From contig JAUXRT010000143.1 in assembly GCA_030681635.1 (NCBI GenBank), positions 1 to 18,703 on the forward strand: a stretch of DNA of 18,703 nucleotides, given 5' to 3'. This DNA comes from Reyranella sp. GTDB taxonomy: Bacteria > Pseudomonadota > Alphaproteobacteria > Reyranellales > Reyranellaceae. The notes beneath the pieces are model-generated. The model searched no databases. It was not told where the DNA came from and saw nothing but the letters and a program-made list of their open reading frames with translations. Of the stretch, positions 1 through 7,943 are shown piece after piece. A program made the position numbers and the translations under genes. How positions within the stretch are numbered: position 1 is the stretch's first letter; the number at the start of each line of letters is the position of its first letter.

Positions 1-449
1 AAGGCGACGAACTGGATCGTCACGAGATCGCGGAACCGCTCGCGGATCGCCAGCACGGCGTGGAGGTTCCTGAGGCCGAGCTGGTTGACGACGTCGACGT
101 GGCTGCGCATGTGCAGCGTGCCGCTCGCCACCACCTGGCGCACGAGGTTGGAGCCGGTCTCGAGCTCCGGCACCGTGCGGGCGGCGCGGACCTTGCGTTC
201 GGCCTCGATGCGGTCCGCGACCTTGTTGCCAGCGGCCTGGTTGGGCAGCCACGGCAGGCCGAGCAGGGTCTTGTCGAGATGGATGTGGCCGTCGACCAGC
301 GGCGGCAGCAGCAACGCACCCGCGACGTCGAGCACGTCGCTCCGGGCCGGCACGCCGGCATCGGCGGGGAGGAGGGCGGCGATCTGCCCTCCCTTGACCT
401 CGATATGACGTTTCGTGCCGTCGGGCAGGACGGCGTTGGCGATCAGCAT
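1..449 (-). CDS. CodA-like amidohydrolase, N-terminal part (runs off left edge)
   Basis: The first 149 residues of a metal-dependent amidohydrolase are visible; the rest lies beyond base 1. Residues 52-60 read VDGHIHLDK, whose two histidines (55 and 57) are the usual first pair of metal ligands. A second conserved block, RSHVDV, lies near residue 115. Both blocks and their spacing match the cytosine deaminase (CodA) and related aminohydrolase branch, which hydrolyses C-N bonds in heterocycles or similar compounds in the cytoplasm. The start is ATG at 449, preceded by AGGT about 8 bases upstream. It begins 16 bases after the stop of the aldolase at 466-1251 and is probably cotranscribed with it. 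The true substrate cannot be told from this fragment. A lactonase or hydantoinase-like activity is also possible, since the fold serves many ring-opening reactions. Confidence 0.85.
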   Translation of the reverse strand, partial: MLIANAVLPDGTKRHIEVKGGQIAALLPADAGVPARSDVLDVAGALLLPPLVDGHIHLDKTLLGLPWLPNQAAGNKVADRIEAERKVRAARTVPELETGSNLVRQVVASGTLHMRSHVDVVNQLGLRNLHAVLAIRERFRDLVTIQFVA

Positions 450-465
450 CGTATTACCTGGCGCT

Positions 466-1251
466 TCACTTGGCGGCGACGTCGCCCGCTTCCTTGCGGG
501 TCTGGTTCACCGCCTCGCGCGCCGCCTTGGCCATCAGGCCGCTGTCGTTGGCGATGGTGACGAAGCGGAAGCCTTTGACGATCATCTTGGCCGCGTAGCC
601 GGCCGTCGCATTGTGAAGACCGGCGAACTGGCCGCGCTTCTTGGTCTCGGTCAGCAGCTTGTCGTAGATCGCCAGGATCTGCGGCTCCTCGCGGTCCTGG
701 ATGGGTTTTAGACCCAGCGACAGGCCGAGGTCGCTCGGGCCGACATAGATGCCGCTGATTCCGGGCACGTCGAGGATGGCCTCGATATTGTCGATCGCCT
801 CCTGCGTCTCGATCATCGGGATGATCAGCACCTCGTCGTTGGCCGTCGCCTGGTAGGGCGTCGCCTCGCCGTAGGCGCCAGCGCGGATCGGGCCGTTGGA
901 GCGCTTGCCCTTGGGCGGATAGAGGCAATACGAGACCAGCGCCTTGGCCTCCGCCGCCGTATTGACCATCGGACAGATCACGCCCCAGGCGCCGGCGTCC
1001 AGCACCTTGCCGACGATGCCGGGCTCGTTCCACGGCACGCGCACCAGCGGCGTCACCGGATGGCGGTCCATCGCCTGGAAGCAGCGGACCATCGACTGGT
1101 AGTCCTGTACGCCGTGCTGCATGTCGACGGTGACGCTGTCCCAGCCGCACTGCGCCATGGTCTCGGCCGAGAAGCCGTCGGGGATCGCCAACCAGGCGTT
1201 GACGCAGGCCTTGCCCGCCTGCAGCCGCTTCTTCAGCATATTCGTCGACAT
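466..1251 (-). CDS. HpcH/HpaI family class II aldolase
   Basis: A 261-residue protein of normal length for the HpcH/HpaI family, which cleaves 2-keto-3-deoxy acids or 4-hydroxy-2-oxo acids to pyruvate (or oxaloacetate) plus an aldehyde, using a divalent metal. The expected residues are in place: catalytic His46 in DMQHG, Arg71 in LVRVP, metal ligand Glu148 in MIETQEA, and metal ligand Asp174 in VGPSDL. The start is ATG at 1251 with GAGGAAG about 7 bases upstream. It lies head-to-head with the mutarotase-like gene (58-base gap) and just upstream of the amidohydrolase. With a sugar dehydrogenase two genes away, a sugar-derived 2-keto-3-deoxy acid is a plausible substrate, but this is inference. 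The family also contains HpaI, RhmA and GarL types that I cannot separate by eye. Confidence 0.9.
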   Translation of the reverse strand: MSTNMLKKRLQAGKACVNAWLAIPDGFSAETMAQCGWDSVTVDMQHGVQDYQSMVRCFQAMDRHPVTPLVRVPWNEPGIVGKVLDAGAWGVICPMVNTAAEAKALVSYCLYPPKGKRSNGPIRAGAYGEATPYQATANDEVLIIPMIETQEAIDNIEAILDVPGISGIYVGPSDLGLSLGLKPIQDREEPQILAIYDKLLTETKKRGQFAGLHNATAGYAAKMIVKGFRFVTIANDSGLMAKAAREAVNQTRKEAGDVAAK

Positions 1252-1309
1252 ATCGGCGCTTCCTCGGTTTGTTGGGAACGGCGAAGTCTACACAGGGACG
1301 GGAAATTCG

Positions 1310-2152
1310 GTGACGGTTTTGTCGTTGCGCGCGGGGCGGCTCGCGGTCGATCTGGCGCCTGCCGCCGGCGGGTCGATCACACGCTTCGTCCTCGAGGCCG
1401 CGGGCACTGCCTTTGATTTTCTGCGCCCGGCCGGCGCTGCCGCGATGGCCTGCTATCCGCTGGTGCCGTTCTCCAATCGCATCGCGAACGGTCGTCTCGT
1501 CGTGGACGGCGAGGAATTCGTCCTGGAACCGAATTGGCCGGGCCAGCGTCACCCGATGCATGGCGACGGCTGGGCCCGGCCGTGGCAGGTCGCGCGCCAG
1601 GGTAAGGACTCCATCGAACTGGTCTACGAACACGACGGCCGCGGAGGCTGGCCGTTCCGCTACCGCGCCCGGCAGGTGTTCCATCTCGGGGAGGAGGGGT
1701 TGGCCGTCGGCATGACGATCGAGAATCTCGAGAACCGGCCGGTGCCCGCGGGCCTCGGCCTGCATCCTTTCTTCCCGCGCGATGCCGACACGGAACTGGC
1801 CTGCCGGGTCGAGGGCGTGTGGCGCGCCGATGCCGAGGTCCTGCCGGTCGATCGCATCGCCGTGCCGCCGGAGTGGAACTTTACCGTCTCGCATCAGGTC
1901 GACGGCGTCGTTCTCGACAATTGCTTCGATGGCTGGGACGGCCAGGCCACGATCCGCTGGCCGCGGCATGGTCTTGGCCTTGCGCTTGAAGCAACGCCGC
2001 CGTTTCGCCATCTCGTTATCTATGTGCCAAAAGGCCAGCCATATTTCTGCGTCGAGCCGGTGAGCCATGCCAACGGCGCCGTCGCGCAAACATCGTTGCG
2101 CCCAGGTGAGACCCTCGCGGGCGAGATCCTGTTCCGTCCCTTCATGTTGTGA
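1310..2152 (+). CDS. Aldose 1-epimerase (mutarotase) family protein
   Basis: A 280-residue galactose-mutarotase-like protein that interconverts alpha and beta sugar anomers or a related substrate. Key features are PFSNRI (residues 53-58, sugar-contacting Arg57), HPMHGDGW (81-88), a conserved His152 in GLGLHPFF, and Glu249 in VEPVSHANG, the family's usual base. The frame stays open to 1121, but that would overlap the divergent aldolase by more than 130 bases. GTG at 1310 has GGGACGGG just upstream and gives the normal family length, so I use it. The stop at 2150-2152 overlaps the ribosome binding site of the next gene, so the two are almost certainly one operon. An epimerase before a sugar dehydrogenase would supply the anomer that enzyme oxidises. 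Confidence 0.85.
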   Translation: MTVLSLRAGRLAVDLAPAAGGSITRFVLEAAGTAFDFLRPAGAAAMACYPLVPFSNRIANGRLVVDGEEFVLEPNWPGQRHPMHGDGWARPWQVARQGKDSIELVYEHDGRGGWPFRYRARQVFHLGEEGLAVGMTIENLENRPVPAGLGLHPFFPRDADTELACRVEGVWRADAEVLPVDRIAVPPEWNFTVSHQVDGVVLDNCFDGWDGQATIRWPRHGLGLALEATPPFRHLVIYVPKGQPYFCVEPVSHANGAVAQTSLRPGETLAGEILFRPFML

Positions 2153-2158
2153 GGAGCC

Positions 2159-2926
2159 ATGTCCAAATTCGCCTCTTACCCCAGCCTCGCCGGCCGCGTC
2201 GTCTTCGTCTCCGGTGGCGGCTCGGGCATCGGTGCCTCGATCGTCGAGCACTTCGCCGCTCAGGGCGCCAAGGTGGGCTTCGTCGACATAGATGAGGCGG
2301 CGTCCAACGCCCTGGTCGACAAGCTGGGTGCCGCCGGCTATCCGCCGCCGCTGTTTGCCGCGTGCGACGTGCGCGACATCGCGGCCTACCAGGCCGCAAT
2401 CGGCGCGGTCGCCGCCAAGTTCGGGCCCATCACGGTCCTGATCAACAATGCCGCGCGCGACGACCGCCACGATCTCGCGGACGTGACGCCGGCGTTCTGG
2501 GACGAGCGCATTGCCGTCAATCTCCGGCACCAGTATTTCGCCATCCAGGCGGTGGCGCCGGGCATGAAGAAGGCGGGCGGCGGCTCGATCGTGAATTTCA
2601 GCTCGGTGAGCTACCACGCCATGACGCCGCGGCTCTCGGTCTACCAGGCGGCGAAGGCGGCAGTCATCGGCATGACGCGCGGGCTCGCCCGCGATCTCGG
2701 GCCCGACGGCATCCGCCTCAACGCCATCACGCCGGGCTGGATCATGACCCAGCGCCAGATTGACCTGTGGCTGACGCCCGAGGCCGAGGCGGCCCTGATG
2801 GTGGCGCAGTGCCTCAAGGAGAAGGTCTACCCGCCCGACATCGCCCGCATGGCGCTGTGGCTTGCGGCGGACGACAGCCGCCTGGTGACGGCCCAGAACT
2901 TCGTCGTCGATGGCGGGCGGATGTAA
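2159..2926 (+). CDS. SDR-family sugar dehydrogenase, XylB-like (NAD-dependent)
   Basis: A 255-residue classical short-chain dehydrogenase. The cofactor motif is SGGGSGIG (residues 18-25). Asp43 at the end of strand 2 (FVDID) favours NAD over NADP. NNAA lies at 96-99, and the catalytic set is Ser149, Tyr162 and Lys166. The stretch DDRH-LADVT followed by WDERI-VNLRH (about 101-124) closely resembles, from memory, Caulobacter xylose dehydrogenase XylB, which oxidises D-xylose to its lactone in the Weimberg and Dahms pathways. Related enzymes act on arabinose, galactose or fucose, so the sugar is uncertain. The ATG at 2159 follows GAGGAG, which overlaps the mutarotase stop. The next gene begins 5 bases after this stop. 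Confidence 0.88.
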   Translation: MSKFASYPSLAGRVVFVSGGGSGIGASIVEHFAAQGAKVGFVDIDEAASNALVDKLGAAGYPPPLFAACDVRDIAAYQAAIGAVAAKFGPITVLINNAARDDRHDLADVTPAFWDERIAVNLRHQYFAIQAVAPGMKKAGGGSIVNFSSVSYHAMTPRLSVYQAAKAAVIGMTRGLARDLGPDGIRLNAITPGWIMTQRQIDLWLTPEAEAALMVAQCLKEKVYPPDIARMALWLAADDSRLVTAQNFVVDGGRM

Positions 2927-2931
2927 GCGCA

Positions 2932-3603
2932 ATGATTGCCTCGCTGCCCGTCCGCATCTACCGCCTCTGGCTGAAGGAGATGAAGCACATCCTTCCGCCG
3001 ACTCTCTATTTCTTCGTTGCCTTCAACCTGATCTCCTTCACGACGAATTTGCTGACCCGGAACTACTGGTTCCATCTCACCAGCTTCATGGTCGCCACGG
3101 GGCTGGCGCTGGTCGTGGGCAAGGTCGTCCTGGTGGTGGACAAGACCAGGATCATCGATCGTTTCCGGGGCGCGCCCCTGATCCAGCCGATTCTTTACAA
3201 GACCGTGTTCTACGCGGTGGTGGTGTTCGTCGTGCGCGTGCTCGAACGTTTTATCCACCTTGCCTTCGACGACGCCGGCTTCTCCGCGGCCTTCGAGGCC
3301 GCGGCGCTCGACTTCAGCTGGCGGCGCTTCGCGGCCATCCAGATCTGGATCTTCACCTGCTTCCTGATCTACTGCACCGCGACCGAGCTCAGCGCGCTGG
3401 TGGGCGAAGGCCAGATGGCGCGGCTGTTCCTTCGCCATCGCTCGTCGCAGCACCGGCTGACGCGGCGCCAGCACGTCAGGGCGCTGATGGAACTCAGCCG
3501 GCTGGCCGAGACGACACCGCGCGACAGGCTGCTCGATCCTGAAACGCCGCAAGGCAGCCGGTTGGTGAGCATCGTCGACGCGCTCCGCCAGCGTCCCGCC
3601 TGA
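2932..3603 (+). CDS. Four-helix membrane protein of unknown function
   Basis: I do not recognise a family. The 223-residue product has four hydrophobic stretches at about residues 20-40, 48-68, 84-104 and 133-153, which fits an integral inner-membrane protein. A basic soluble tail of about 60 residues rich in Arg (RLTRRQHVR near 175-183) follows. The frame is open further upstream to 2767, but that part overlaps the dehydrogenase out of frame; ATG at 2932 leaves a 5-base gap and starts just before the hydrophobic region. The close spacing to the dehydrogenase upstream and the DUF3592-like gene downstream (10 bases) suggests cotranscription. No transporter or enzyme signature is visible. Confidence 0.75.
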   Translation: MIASLPVRIYRLWLKEMKHILPPTLYFFVAFNLISFTTNLLTRNYWFHLTSFMVATGLALVVGKVVLVVDKTRIIDRFRGAPLIQPILYKTVFYAVVVFVVRVLERFIHLAFDDAGFSAAFEAAALDFSWRRFAAIQIWIFTCFLIYCTATELSALVGEGQMARLFLRHRSSQHRLTRRQHVRALMELSRLAETTPRDRLLDPETPQGSRLVSIVDALRQRPA

Positions 3604-3613
3604 GGCTGCCGCG

Positions 3614-4489
3614 ATGGCCGTGGACCGCGACTGGCGCTGGATTTCCTGGGCGATCCTGGGCATCGGCGGGCTGATTCTGGCGGGCGGCCTGGCGCTGGGC
3701 CTGGGCAGCCTGCGCCATGTCCTGCACGGCGAGCGCGCGGACGGCGAGGTGATCGAGATCCGCCGCGAAGATGACATGTACGCCCCGGTGGTGCGCTTTC
3801 GCCTGCCCGGCGGCGAGATGCAGGAGGTGACGGATCTTGCTTCAGGCGCGCCCGACTTTGCTGCCGGCGACAAGGTCACGATCCTCTACATGCCGCAGGA
3901 CCCGCGCGATTTCCGCATCGATACCTTCGACCGCCTGTGGTTCTCAGCGATCTTCGTCACGGTCTTCGGCGCCTTCTGGCTGTTGTTCGGCGCCGTGGCC
4001 TGGGCGCTCTCCCGCGGCATCGACCTGGCCGTGGTGGGCGAAGCGGCTTTCGCCGTCATTGCCTCAGGGGCGGGCCTGATCGGAGCCTTCGTCCTGATGA
4101 GCGCCGCCGACCTCTACACCGGCGGCGTGCGGACCGAAGGAGTCGTCCTCGAGAACCGCGAGAGCCGGCGCAACGAAACCGAGAGCGTGCGGCGGGCCGA
4201 CGGCAGCGACGTCGATCGCACCGTCGAGCGTGTCTCCTTCGCACCCGTCGTGCGCTTCAAGACGCGCGAGGAGGACCGCGAGATCGAGTTCCATGGCCGC
4301 GGCGGCAGCCAAAGGGCGTTTGCCCAGGGCGACCGCGTGACCGTGATCTACGATCCGGCCAATCCGATCCGCGCCCGCATCGTGTCGTTCATGGACATCT
4401 GGTTGCCCTCGGCGGCGGCCTTCGCAGTCGCCGCCGTGTTCGGTGGTGCCGTCTGGCTGTCGCGGCGCGTCAGGGGATTTCGTAGATAG
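3614..4489 (+). CDS. Duplicated DUF3592-type membrane protein
   Basis: A 291-residue membrane protein made of two similar units. Each has a membrane helix, a beta-rich domain with APVVRF (residues 57-62 and 210-215), a GDKVTILY or GDRVTVIY strand (85-92 and 239-246), a P-x-x-x-R or P-x-R stretch, and a closing helix (about 109-131 and 263-283). This is the pattern of DUF3592 proteins, whose role is unknown. Most have one such unit; here there are two. The two domains should lie on the same side of the membrane. The start ATG at 3614 sits 10 bases after the previous stop, with GAGG overlapping that stop. The last 20 bases overlap the end of the convergent cyclase gene. Confidence 0.78.
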   Translation: MAVDRDWRWISWAILGIGGLILAGGLALGLGSLRHVLHGERADGEVIEIRREDDMYAPVVRFRLPGGEMQEVTDLASGAPDFAAGDKVTILYMPQDPRDFRIDTFDRLWFSAIFVTVFGAFWLLFGAVAWALSRGIDLAVVGEAAFAVIASGAGLIGAFVLMSAADLYTGGVRTEGVVLENRESRRNETESVRRADGSDVDRTVERVSFAPVVRFKTREEDREIEFHGRGGSQRAFAQGDRVTVIYDPANPIRARIVSFMDIWLPSAAAFAVAAVFGGAVWLSRRVRGFRR

Positions 4490-5879
4490 CGACTTCCGAC
4501 GCCACACCGCGGAGCGCGTGGTGCTGCGCCACTGGCTTCTGGCTGCCTGCTCCGAGCAGGCTGGCACATTGCGGATGATCGATGATGGGCGCCGTCGCCA
4601 GGATCGACTGCGACATCGCCAATCCCTGGACGCGCGAAGCGATATTTACGGTCTGGCCGAAATAGTCTTGCCGCTCGTTGAGCGTCACGGCAAGGCAAGG
4701 GCCTTCGTGGATGCCGATCTTGAGCAGCAGATCCTCGCGGCCATGCGCTTCGTTCAGTCCTCGCATGGCCTGGCGCATGCGGAGCGCCGCGGCCAGTGCG
4801 CGGTCGGGCGTCGGGAAGGTCGCCATCACCGCATCGCCGATGGTCTTGACGACCGCGCCGCCCTCGGCTGCGACGATCTCGTGCAGCGCCCCGAAATGCT
4901 CGCGCACCAGGTCGAACGCCACCAGATCGCCGACCCGTTCGTAGAGTTCGGTCGAGCCCTTCAGGTCAGTGAACAGGAAGGTGAGGCTTGTGATCTTCAG
5001 GCGCTGGTCGATATCGAGCGTATCGGTGCGGTAGATGTCGCGGAAAGTCTGGTTGGAGAGCAGGCGTTTGGCCGTCAGGAATGGCCTGCGACGACCGAGC
5101 AGCTCGTGCATTTTGTCACCGGCGATCCACACGCCAGGCAGGGCCCGCCGCTGCGTGCGGTTCTCCAATGAAAGCCTGAGTGGCCCCGGCCGCAGCTCCA
5201 TCGTGCCTGTCGGGGCGTGGACATCGTTGAACACCAGCGACAGGGTTTGGCGCTCGCGCGTCGGCTCGCCCTTTACGTCGATGAAACGCGCGGCGTGCGT
5301 CACCGGCTCGAACACGATGATGAATTCGGCTGGGAGCTGCAGCGACAGGATTGCCTTGCCGCCGGGCGGCAACTCGACGACCTCGAGCGTGATCTCTTCG
5401 ACCAACTCGTCGAAATTCTCGGTCGGCAGGTCGATCCCGGATCCCCAGAATATCTGTCGGGCATAGTCCCACGGCGGCAGTTCGTCGGGGCTGTGCGCCG
5501 CGATGCGGCGCACGCGCGGGCTCACGGTGAAGGTCACTTCGACCATATCGTCGAGCGTCGGTTCGTAGCCCGCAGCGCAAAGTGCGCAAACATATTCCGC
5601 CGAACGTACGCTCTTCAGCGAGGCGTTGGTGTCGAGAACGCCACCGCAGCCCGGACACAGCACGTTCCACGACATCTCGAAGAGGCCGATCCGTGCCGCA
5701 TGCAGGAAAGCCGCGATCGCGGTGTCTTCCCCGACGTTGTGGCGGCGGGCGAAGTCGAAGACGTTGACGCGACAAAGATCGCGGTCGGGGGCCTCCCCAA
5801 CCAGCCGCTCCATGGCGGCTACAGTGTCGGCGTCCGCCGACTGCCGCAGGACGGCGAATAGGGCTTGCCCTTCACTCAT
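4470..5879 (-). CDS. Class III adenylate cyclase with DUF5939-like N-terminal region
   Basis: A 469-residue soluble protein. Residues 297-469 form a class III nucleotide cyclase domain with all key residues: metal-binding Asp305 (LFTDLKGST) and Asp349 (IGDAVM), adenine-selecting Lys345 and Asp405 (DYFG), and transition-state Asn412 and Arg416 (VNIASR). It should therefore make cAMP from ATP and look active. The N-terminal 290 residues contain two cysteine pairs, C75-x2-C78 and C98-x2-C101, like a zinc ribbon. They resemble the DUF5939 region found in front of similar cyclases, which presumably senses a signal. No membrane helix is visible. The gene converges on the DUF3592-type gene with a 20-base overlap at the stops. 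The start is ATG at 5879, with no strong ribosome binding site. Confidence 0.9.
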   Translation of the reverse strand: MSEGQALFAVLRQSADADTVAAMERLVGEAPDRDLCRVNVFDFARRHNVGEDTAIAAFLHAARIGLFEMSWNVLCPGCGGVLDTNASLKSVRSAEYVCALCAAGYEPTLDDMVEVTFTVSPRVRRIAAHSPDELPPWDYARQIFWGSGIDLPTENFDELVEEITLEVVELPPGGKAILSLQLPAEFIIVFEPVTHAARFIDVKGEPTRERQTLSLVFNDVHAPTGTMELRPGPLRLSLENRTQRRALPGVWIAGDKMHELLGRRRPFLTAKRLLSNQTFRDIYRTDTLDIDQRLKITSLTFLFTDLKGSTELYERVGDLVAFDLVREHFGALHEIVAAEGGAVVKTIGDAVMATFPTPDRALAAALRMRQAMRGLNEAHGREDLLLKIGIHEGPCLAVTLNERQDYFGQTVNIASRVQGLAMSQSILATAPIIDHPQCASLLGAGSQKPVAQHHALRGVASEVAIYEIP

Positions 5880-5915
5880 GGACCAAGGCTACGCCCGGTG
5901 TGGCGTGGAGTCCTT

Positions 5916-5927
5916 CACGAATTCGTG
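5916..5927. repeat. 12-base perfect palindrome in the cyclase upstream gap
   Basis: CACGAATTCGTG is a perfect inverted repeat in the 54-base gap between the alpha/beta hydrolase stop and the cyclase start. It lies about 37 bases upstream of the cyclase start. It could be a small operator or the tip of a hairpin; there is no T-run to support a terminator. Confidence 0.35.
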
Positions 5928-5933
5928 TCGCTG

Positions 5934-6626
5934 CTACAGCCCGGCGCGGTCGATCCAGCCGGCCAGCAGGGCGGCCAACTCCCGTGGCTGCTCCAGTGGC
6001 GCCATGTGGCCGCAATCCTCGATCACCTCGAAGCGCGCATGCGGCAGGTGCGCCGCCATCCGTTCCGTCTCGGCGAGGCTGCGTAGCCGGTCCTGCCGGC
6101 AGGCGACCACCAGCGCGGGGCAGGTAATTCGTTCAAGGTCGGCATAGCCGTCGCGTCGCACCAGGGCCGCCTGCCGCTTGCGCACCTCGGGGCCGAGGCG
6201 CCGCTGCATGCCGCGCAGGCGGTCGAGCAGGGCGGGATCCTTCTCGCGATCGGGATGCAGACCCAGGGCGGTCGAGACGGCACCGGCGGCGCGCGGCGGC
6301 CGGTCGCCCGGCCGATGACCCGCCTTGCGACGCGCCGTCTCCTCGTCGGAATAGCCGCGCGCCGAGGAGGCGACGAAGGCCACGCCGGTCACGCGCTCCG
6401 GGGCCATCAGGGTGAGGACGCGCGCCACGAAGCCGCCCATCGAGAAGCCGACCAGCACGAAGCGCTCGGGGGCGGCGGCGAGGACACGCCGGGCCATGCC
6501 TTCGAGCGTGTCGTCTTCATAGACGTTGCCGTATTGGACAACGCCCAGCGCTTCGAGGTCGGGGACCATGTCGGTCCACAGATCCGGGTCGCACATGTAG
6601 CCGGGCAACAGGACGAGGCTGCGCAC
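5934..6626 (-). CDS. Alpha/beta hydrolase fold protein
   Basis: A 230-residue hydrolase of the alpha/beta fold. The nucleophile elbow is GFSMGG with Ser62, the acid is Asp179 (CRQDRL), and the base is His207 (DCGHMAPLEQP), so a full triad is present. LVLLPG near the start is the usual oxyanion-hole strand. It should be a cytoplasmic esterase or related hydrolase; the substrate is not predictable. The start is GTG at 6626, 5 bases after the stop of the MgtC/DUF4010 gene, so both probably share a transcript. Residues 101-118 are Gly/Arg/Pro-rich (KAGHRPGDRPPRAAG) and look unlike the lid seen in relatives. A second frame reads more naturally across part of this stretch, which may point to compensating frameshifts. 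Confidence 0.82.
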   Translation of the reverse strand: MRSLVLLPGYMCDPDLWTDMVPDLEALGVVQYGNVYEDDTLEGMARRVLAAAPERFVLVGFSMGGFVARVLTLMAPERVTGVAFVASSARGYSDEETARRKAGHRPGDRPPRAAGAVSTALGLHPDREKDPALLDRLRGMQRRLGPEVRKRQAALVRRDGYADLERITCPALVVACRQDRLRSLAETERMAAHLPHARFEVIEDCGHMAPLEQPRELAALLAGWIDRAGL

Positions 6627-6631
6627 GATGC

Positions 6632-7891
6632 TTAGGGCCTCATTTCCACGAGCGCGCCCACCCAGGCGGCGGCGATCACCAGCAAGAGGCCGGGCACCAC
6701 CCGCACTGCGAAGGCGCGGTCGCCGTTGGCGACGGCCATGACGATCTTGGTGACGGTATTGGTCGTCATGCCGACCAGGATCGGGAAGATCGCGTGCGCG
6801 GTGTCCATTTTCCCCGCGGCCACCAGGGCGGCCACGGAAATCGCCGCCGCATGCGCATCGGCGAGGCCCGCGGCACCGGCGGCAAGCAGGATGCCGGTTT
6901 CGCCGTACCAGTTCTGCAGCGCAGCCGAGACGATCAGGATGACTGCCAGCGTCGCGGCAAAGGCCAGCGCCGTTTTCAGGCTGAAGGCGCCGTCGGTTTG
7001 CTTGGGGCCGTCGCCCTTCTGCTTCAGCGCCGACAGGGTGAACAGGCCGCCGTAGGCGAGGGCGGCGGCGCCTGATGCAATGAGCGGGGCCCAGAGCGCC
7101 TCGAGTGTCGCCGGGCTGGTCGCGGCCAGGACCACCACCAGCTGCACGATGGTGGCCACCGTCGACAGCACTGCGCCGGCGACCGCGGAGCGGCAGACTG
7201 CCGGCGTCTTGGCCGCATGCCCGCCCATTGCCGCGATGGTGGCGGTGCTCGAGATGAAGCCCGACGCGAGGCCCGAGATGGGAAGCCCGAAGCGCGTGCC
7301 GACGATGCGCATCGCCACGTAGCCCAGCGCGCTCACCGCCATCACCAGGATCACCACGACCCAGACGTTGCGCAGGTTGAGCGCGCCGTAGGGCCCGACC
7401 GGCTCGTCGGGCAGCAGCGGCAGCACCACCAATGTGGCGCCGGCGAAAATCAGCAGGTCCTTGATCTCGACATCCGTCAGGGCCGAGCGGACGAACCGGT
7501 GGAGCGCGGGCCGGGCGTTCAGCAGCGAGGCCACGACGACGCCCAGCCCTGCTGCGATCACCGGCTCGCGGATCGCGAAGCCCCCCAGCAGCGTGGTCAG
7601 GACCAGCGCCACTTCCGTCGTGAGGCCAGGGTCGTCGTCGTGGGCGCGCCAGTAGGCGAGGCCGGTCAAGGCCACGACGGCCAGCGTCGCGGCACCGAGC
7701 AGCAATTCGCCGCCGGCCGCCATGCCGATCGCGCCGGCGAGGGAAGCCAGGGTGAACGTGCGCAGTCCGGCCGCTTCACGCGAGGGCCCGTCGCCCTTGG
7801 TGCGCTCGCGGTCGATGCCGATCAGCAGGCCGATGCCGAGCGCCACCAGGAAACCGAGGATGAGAGGATTGAGAGCGGGCATGGCCGGCAT
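6632..7891 (-). CDS. MgtC/DUF4010 family integral membrane protein
   Basis: A 419-residue, highly hydrophobic protein. Residues 12-55 carry the MgtC/SapB-type signature GLLIGIDRER followed by AGLRTFTLASLAG. The remainder, with conserved GLASGFISSTATIAAMG and VGMTTNTVTKIV, matches the DUF4010 half typical of this two-part family. About ten or more membrane helices are apparent. MgtC proteins are tied to magnesium homeostasis and ATP synthase control in pathogens, but the role of the longer DUF4010 type is not established. I keep ATG at 7891; a second ATG at 7882 is equally possible, and neither has a clear ribosome binding site. The alpha/beta hydrolase follows after 5 bases. Confidence 0.87.
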   Translation of the reverse strand: MPAMPALNPLILGFLVALGIGLLIGIDRERTKGDGPSREAAGLRTFTLASLAGAIGMAAGGELLLGAATLAVVALTGLAYWRAHDDDPGLTTEVALVLTTLLGGFAIREPVIAAGLGVVVASLLNARPALHRFVRSALTDVEIKDLLIFAGATLVVLPLLPDEPVGPYGALNLRNVWVVVILVMAVSALGYVAMRIVGTRFGLPISGLASGFISSTATIAAMGGHAAKTPAVCRSAVAGAVLSTVATIVQLVVVLAATSPATLEALWAPLIASGAAALAYGGLFTLSALKQKGDGPKQTDGAFSLKTALAFAATLAVILIVSAALQNWYGETGILLAAGAAGLADAHAAAISVAALVAAGKMDTAHAIFPILVGMTTNTVTKIVMAVANGDRAFAVRVVPGLLLVIAAAWVGALVEMRP

Positions 7892-7943
7892 TTTAGGTGG
7901 AGGGCGAAATGGGGCAATGCATCGCTCTGCCCGACGGTTCCGC

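Noticed and set aside
1275..1299. GGAAC upstream of the mutarotase gene as a further EcfG-type promoter
   Set aside because: No CGTT occurs 16-17 bases downstream.
443..2932. 829-residue open frame on the minus strand across four genes
   Set aside because: It is low-complexity Arg/Ala-rich sequence antisense to, or out of frame with, the aldolase, mutarotase and dehydrogenase, all of which have intact catalytic motifs.
7916..7941. GGAAC on the minus strand upstream of the MgtC/DUF4010 gene
   Set aside because: The base run 17 positions downstream is CATT, not CGTT, and the -35 box lies at the end of the hydratase gene.
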